Shown one piece after another: positions 63,485 through 64,000 of a DNA stretch of 64,000 bases. How positions within the stretch are numbered: position 1 is the stretch's first letter; each line of letters starts with the position of its first letter. The notes beneath the pieces were generated by a model. The model saw nothing but the letters and a program-made list of their open reading frames with translations, had not been told where the DNA came from and did not search any database. The translations under genes were made by a program, and so were the position numbers. The stretch spans positions 17,566 through 81,565 of the forward strand of contig JAEDLR010000001.1 of the NCBI GenBank assembly GCA_016295145.1, in the 5' to 3' direction. Source of the DNA: Oscillospiraceae bacterium. Its GTDB lineage: Bacteria; Bacillota; Clostridia; Oscillospirales; Ruminococcaceae.

Positions 63485-63928
63485 TTACCATAGACGTCTC
63501 TTTATCGGCGAGTATTCCACCAGACACTTGGATCGCAGCTCATCTATTTTGCCGGCCTTGACATCCTTTTCGTTCATGATGGAAACATATTCTACGCAAA
63601 CTCCTGTTGTTTCTACGAGTATCTCTTCAAGGCGCTTAGCAAAAGCTATATCGTATTCTGCGATGTCCTTTCGGCACCAGTTTACCTTGGGCGTAAATGG
63701 TATTGCTATCGCCTCGCACATTCCGTTTCTTGCCATAGCGAGATGATATACCGCCCTTTCGAATCCGGTGAAACACGGATGGTGGGTTTTCCAGTTCTCT
63801 CCCCATATTGCCACCAAATCATCCTCTACCATAGCGCACAACTGATTGATTTTATGATTACTCAAATAAAACAAATCTCCCGCCAGCCTTACCTGCTCGT
63901 CGGTGTTTGGATAAAATATCTCGTGCAT
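63485..63928 (-). CDS. Hypothetical protein, possibly cut at its 5' end
   Basis: No family recognised. If the ATG at 63928 is used, 147 residues, soluble, acidic to neutral, with several Cys and Trp (LCAMVEDDLVAIWGENWKTHH, FERAVYHLAMARNGMCEAI). No good ribosome binding site precedes the ATG, the codon use is more A/T-rich than in the neighbours, and insertion-element-like sequence begins about 25 bases upstream. The gene may therefore be a foreign or truncated one. The composition of the whole 63.2-64.0 kb stretch differs from the conserved chromosome to its left. Confidence 0.55.
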   Translation of the reverse strand: MHEIFYPNTDEQVRLAGDLFYLSNHKINQLCAMVEDDLVAIWGENWKTHHPCFTGFERAVYHLAMARNGMCEAIAIPFTPKVNWCRKDIAEYDIAFAKRLEEILVETTGVCVEYVSIMNEKDVKAGKIDELRSKCLVEYSPIKRRLW

Positions 63929-63966
63929 TCTTCTATGATTGGCAGACTGGTGCTATACTAAAAAAG

Positions 63967-63995
63967 TGGACAAAAAAGGAAAGAGATGGTATAAT
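63967..63995 (+). promoter_or_regulatory. Promoter running off the right edge
   Basis: TGGACA at 63967-63972, 17-base spacer, TATAAT at 63990-63995 with extended -10 TGG. The gene it serves is outside the window. The sequence around it, CTAAAAAAGTGGACA, recalls the ends of IS3-type elements. Confidence 0.65.
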
Positions 63996-64000
63996 AGAAT

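Overview
The window is 64 kb of ordinary chromosome from a Gram-positive, low-to-mid GC Clostridia-type bacterium. I infer a fibre-degrading Ruminococcus of the cellulosome-making kind. The main evidence is a secreted GH11 xylanase with a xylan-binding module, a Thr linker and a C-terminal dockerin (18489-19976), a GH5 endoglucanase lipoprotein, a cytosolic GH2 glycosidase, a CotH-type lipoprotein and a xylA-xylB pair. Promoters are almost all sigma-A-like with 17-base spacers, ribosome binding sites are strong, and one alpha/beta-type small acid-soluble spore protein points to spore-forming ancestry. The GC-rich codon use would suit R. champanellensis better than R. flavefaciens, but that is a guess.

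Layout. 1-5.9 kb: the end of an unusual FtsH-like protease with a receiver-like N-terminus, then a patatin-like lipase and GH2 glycosidase operon. 6.0-8.9 kb: ferrous iron uptake (feoA, feoB and a Cys-rich Feo partner) behind a strong promoter with a possible DtxR-type operator. 9.0-18.2 kb (minus strand): rnj-gdpP-rplI-dnaB-tilS-ftsH, a tightly packed operon for RNA decay, c-di-AMP turnover, translation, replication and membrane proteolysis. 18.4-20.5 kb: the xylanase and two tRNA genes (Leu-GAG, Ser-GGA). 20.6-24.2 kb (minus): tyrS, a SpoVK/CbbX-like AAA+ ATPase and a cyclophilin, led by two tiny overlapping ORFs. 24.2-26.5 kb (minus): an AI-2E-type permease and nadA. 26.7-33.6 kb (plus): pcrA, an unknown basic membrane protein, xylA and xylB. 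33.7-37.3 kb: two overlapping RimK-like ATP-grasp genes and the CotH lipoprotein. 37.4-45.0 kb: tmk, a DJ-1 protein, 5-formyl-THF cyclo-ligase, mltG, a U32 protein, a radical SAM pair and a small membrane protein. 45.1-51.6 kb: rplS, two signal peptidases, rbgA, rnhB, yraN, thrC and a phosphoesterase. 51.6-58.5 kb: the proteostasis block tig-clpP-clpX-lon-engB. 58.5-64 kb: GH5 cellulase, SASP, a large SNF2-type helicase, two orphan ORFs and a promoter running off the right edge.

Working together: xylan and glucan are cut outside the cell by the GH11 and GH5 enzymes, oligosaccharides could be finished inside by the GH2 enzyme, and xylose enters the pentose phosphate pathway through xylA and xylB. 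No sugar transporter lies in the window.

No prophage, CRISPR array, rRNA or full insertion sequence was seen. The least explained items are the receiver-FtsH chimera, the ATP-grasp pair with an altered metal motif, the tyrS leader mini-ORFs, a 49-codon orphan gene near the right end, a frame-broken SASP tail and several palindromic intergenic elements.
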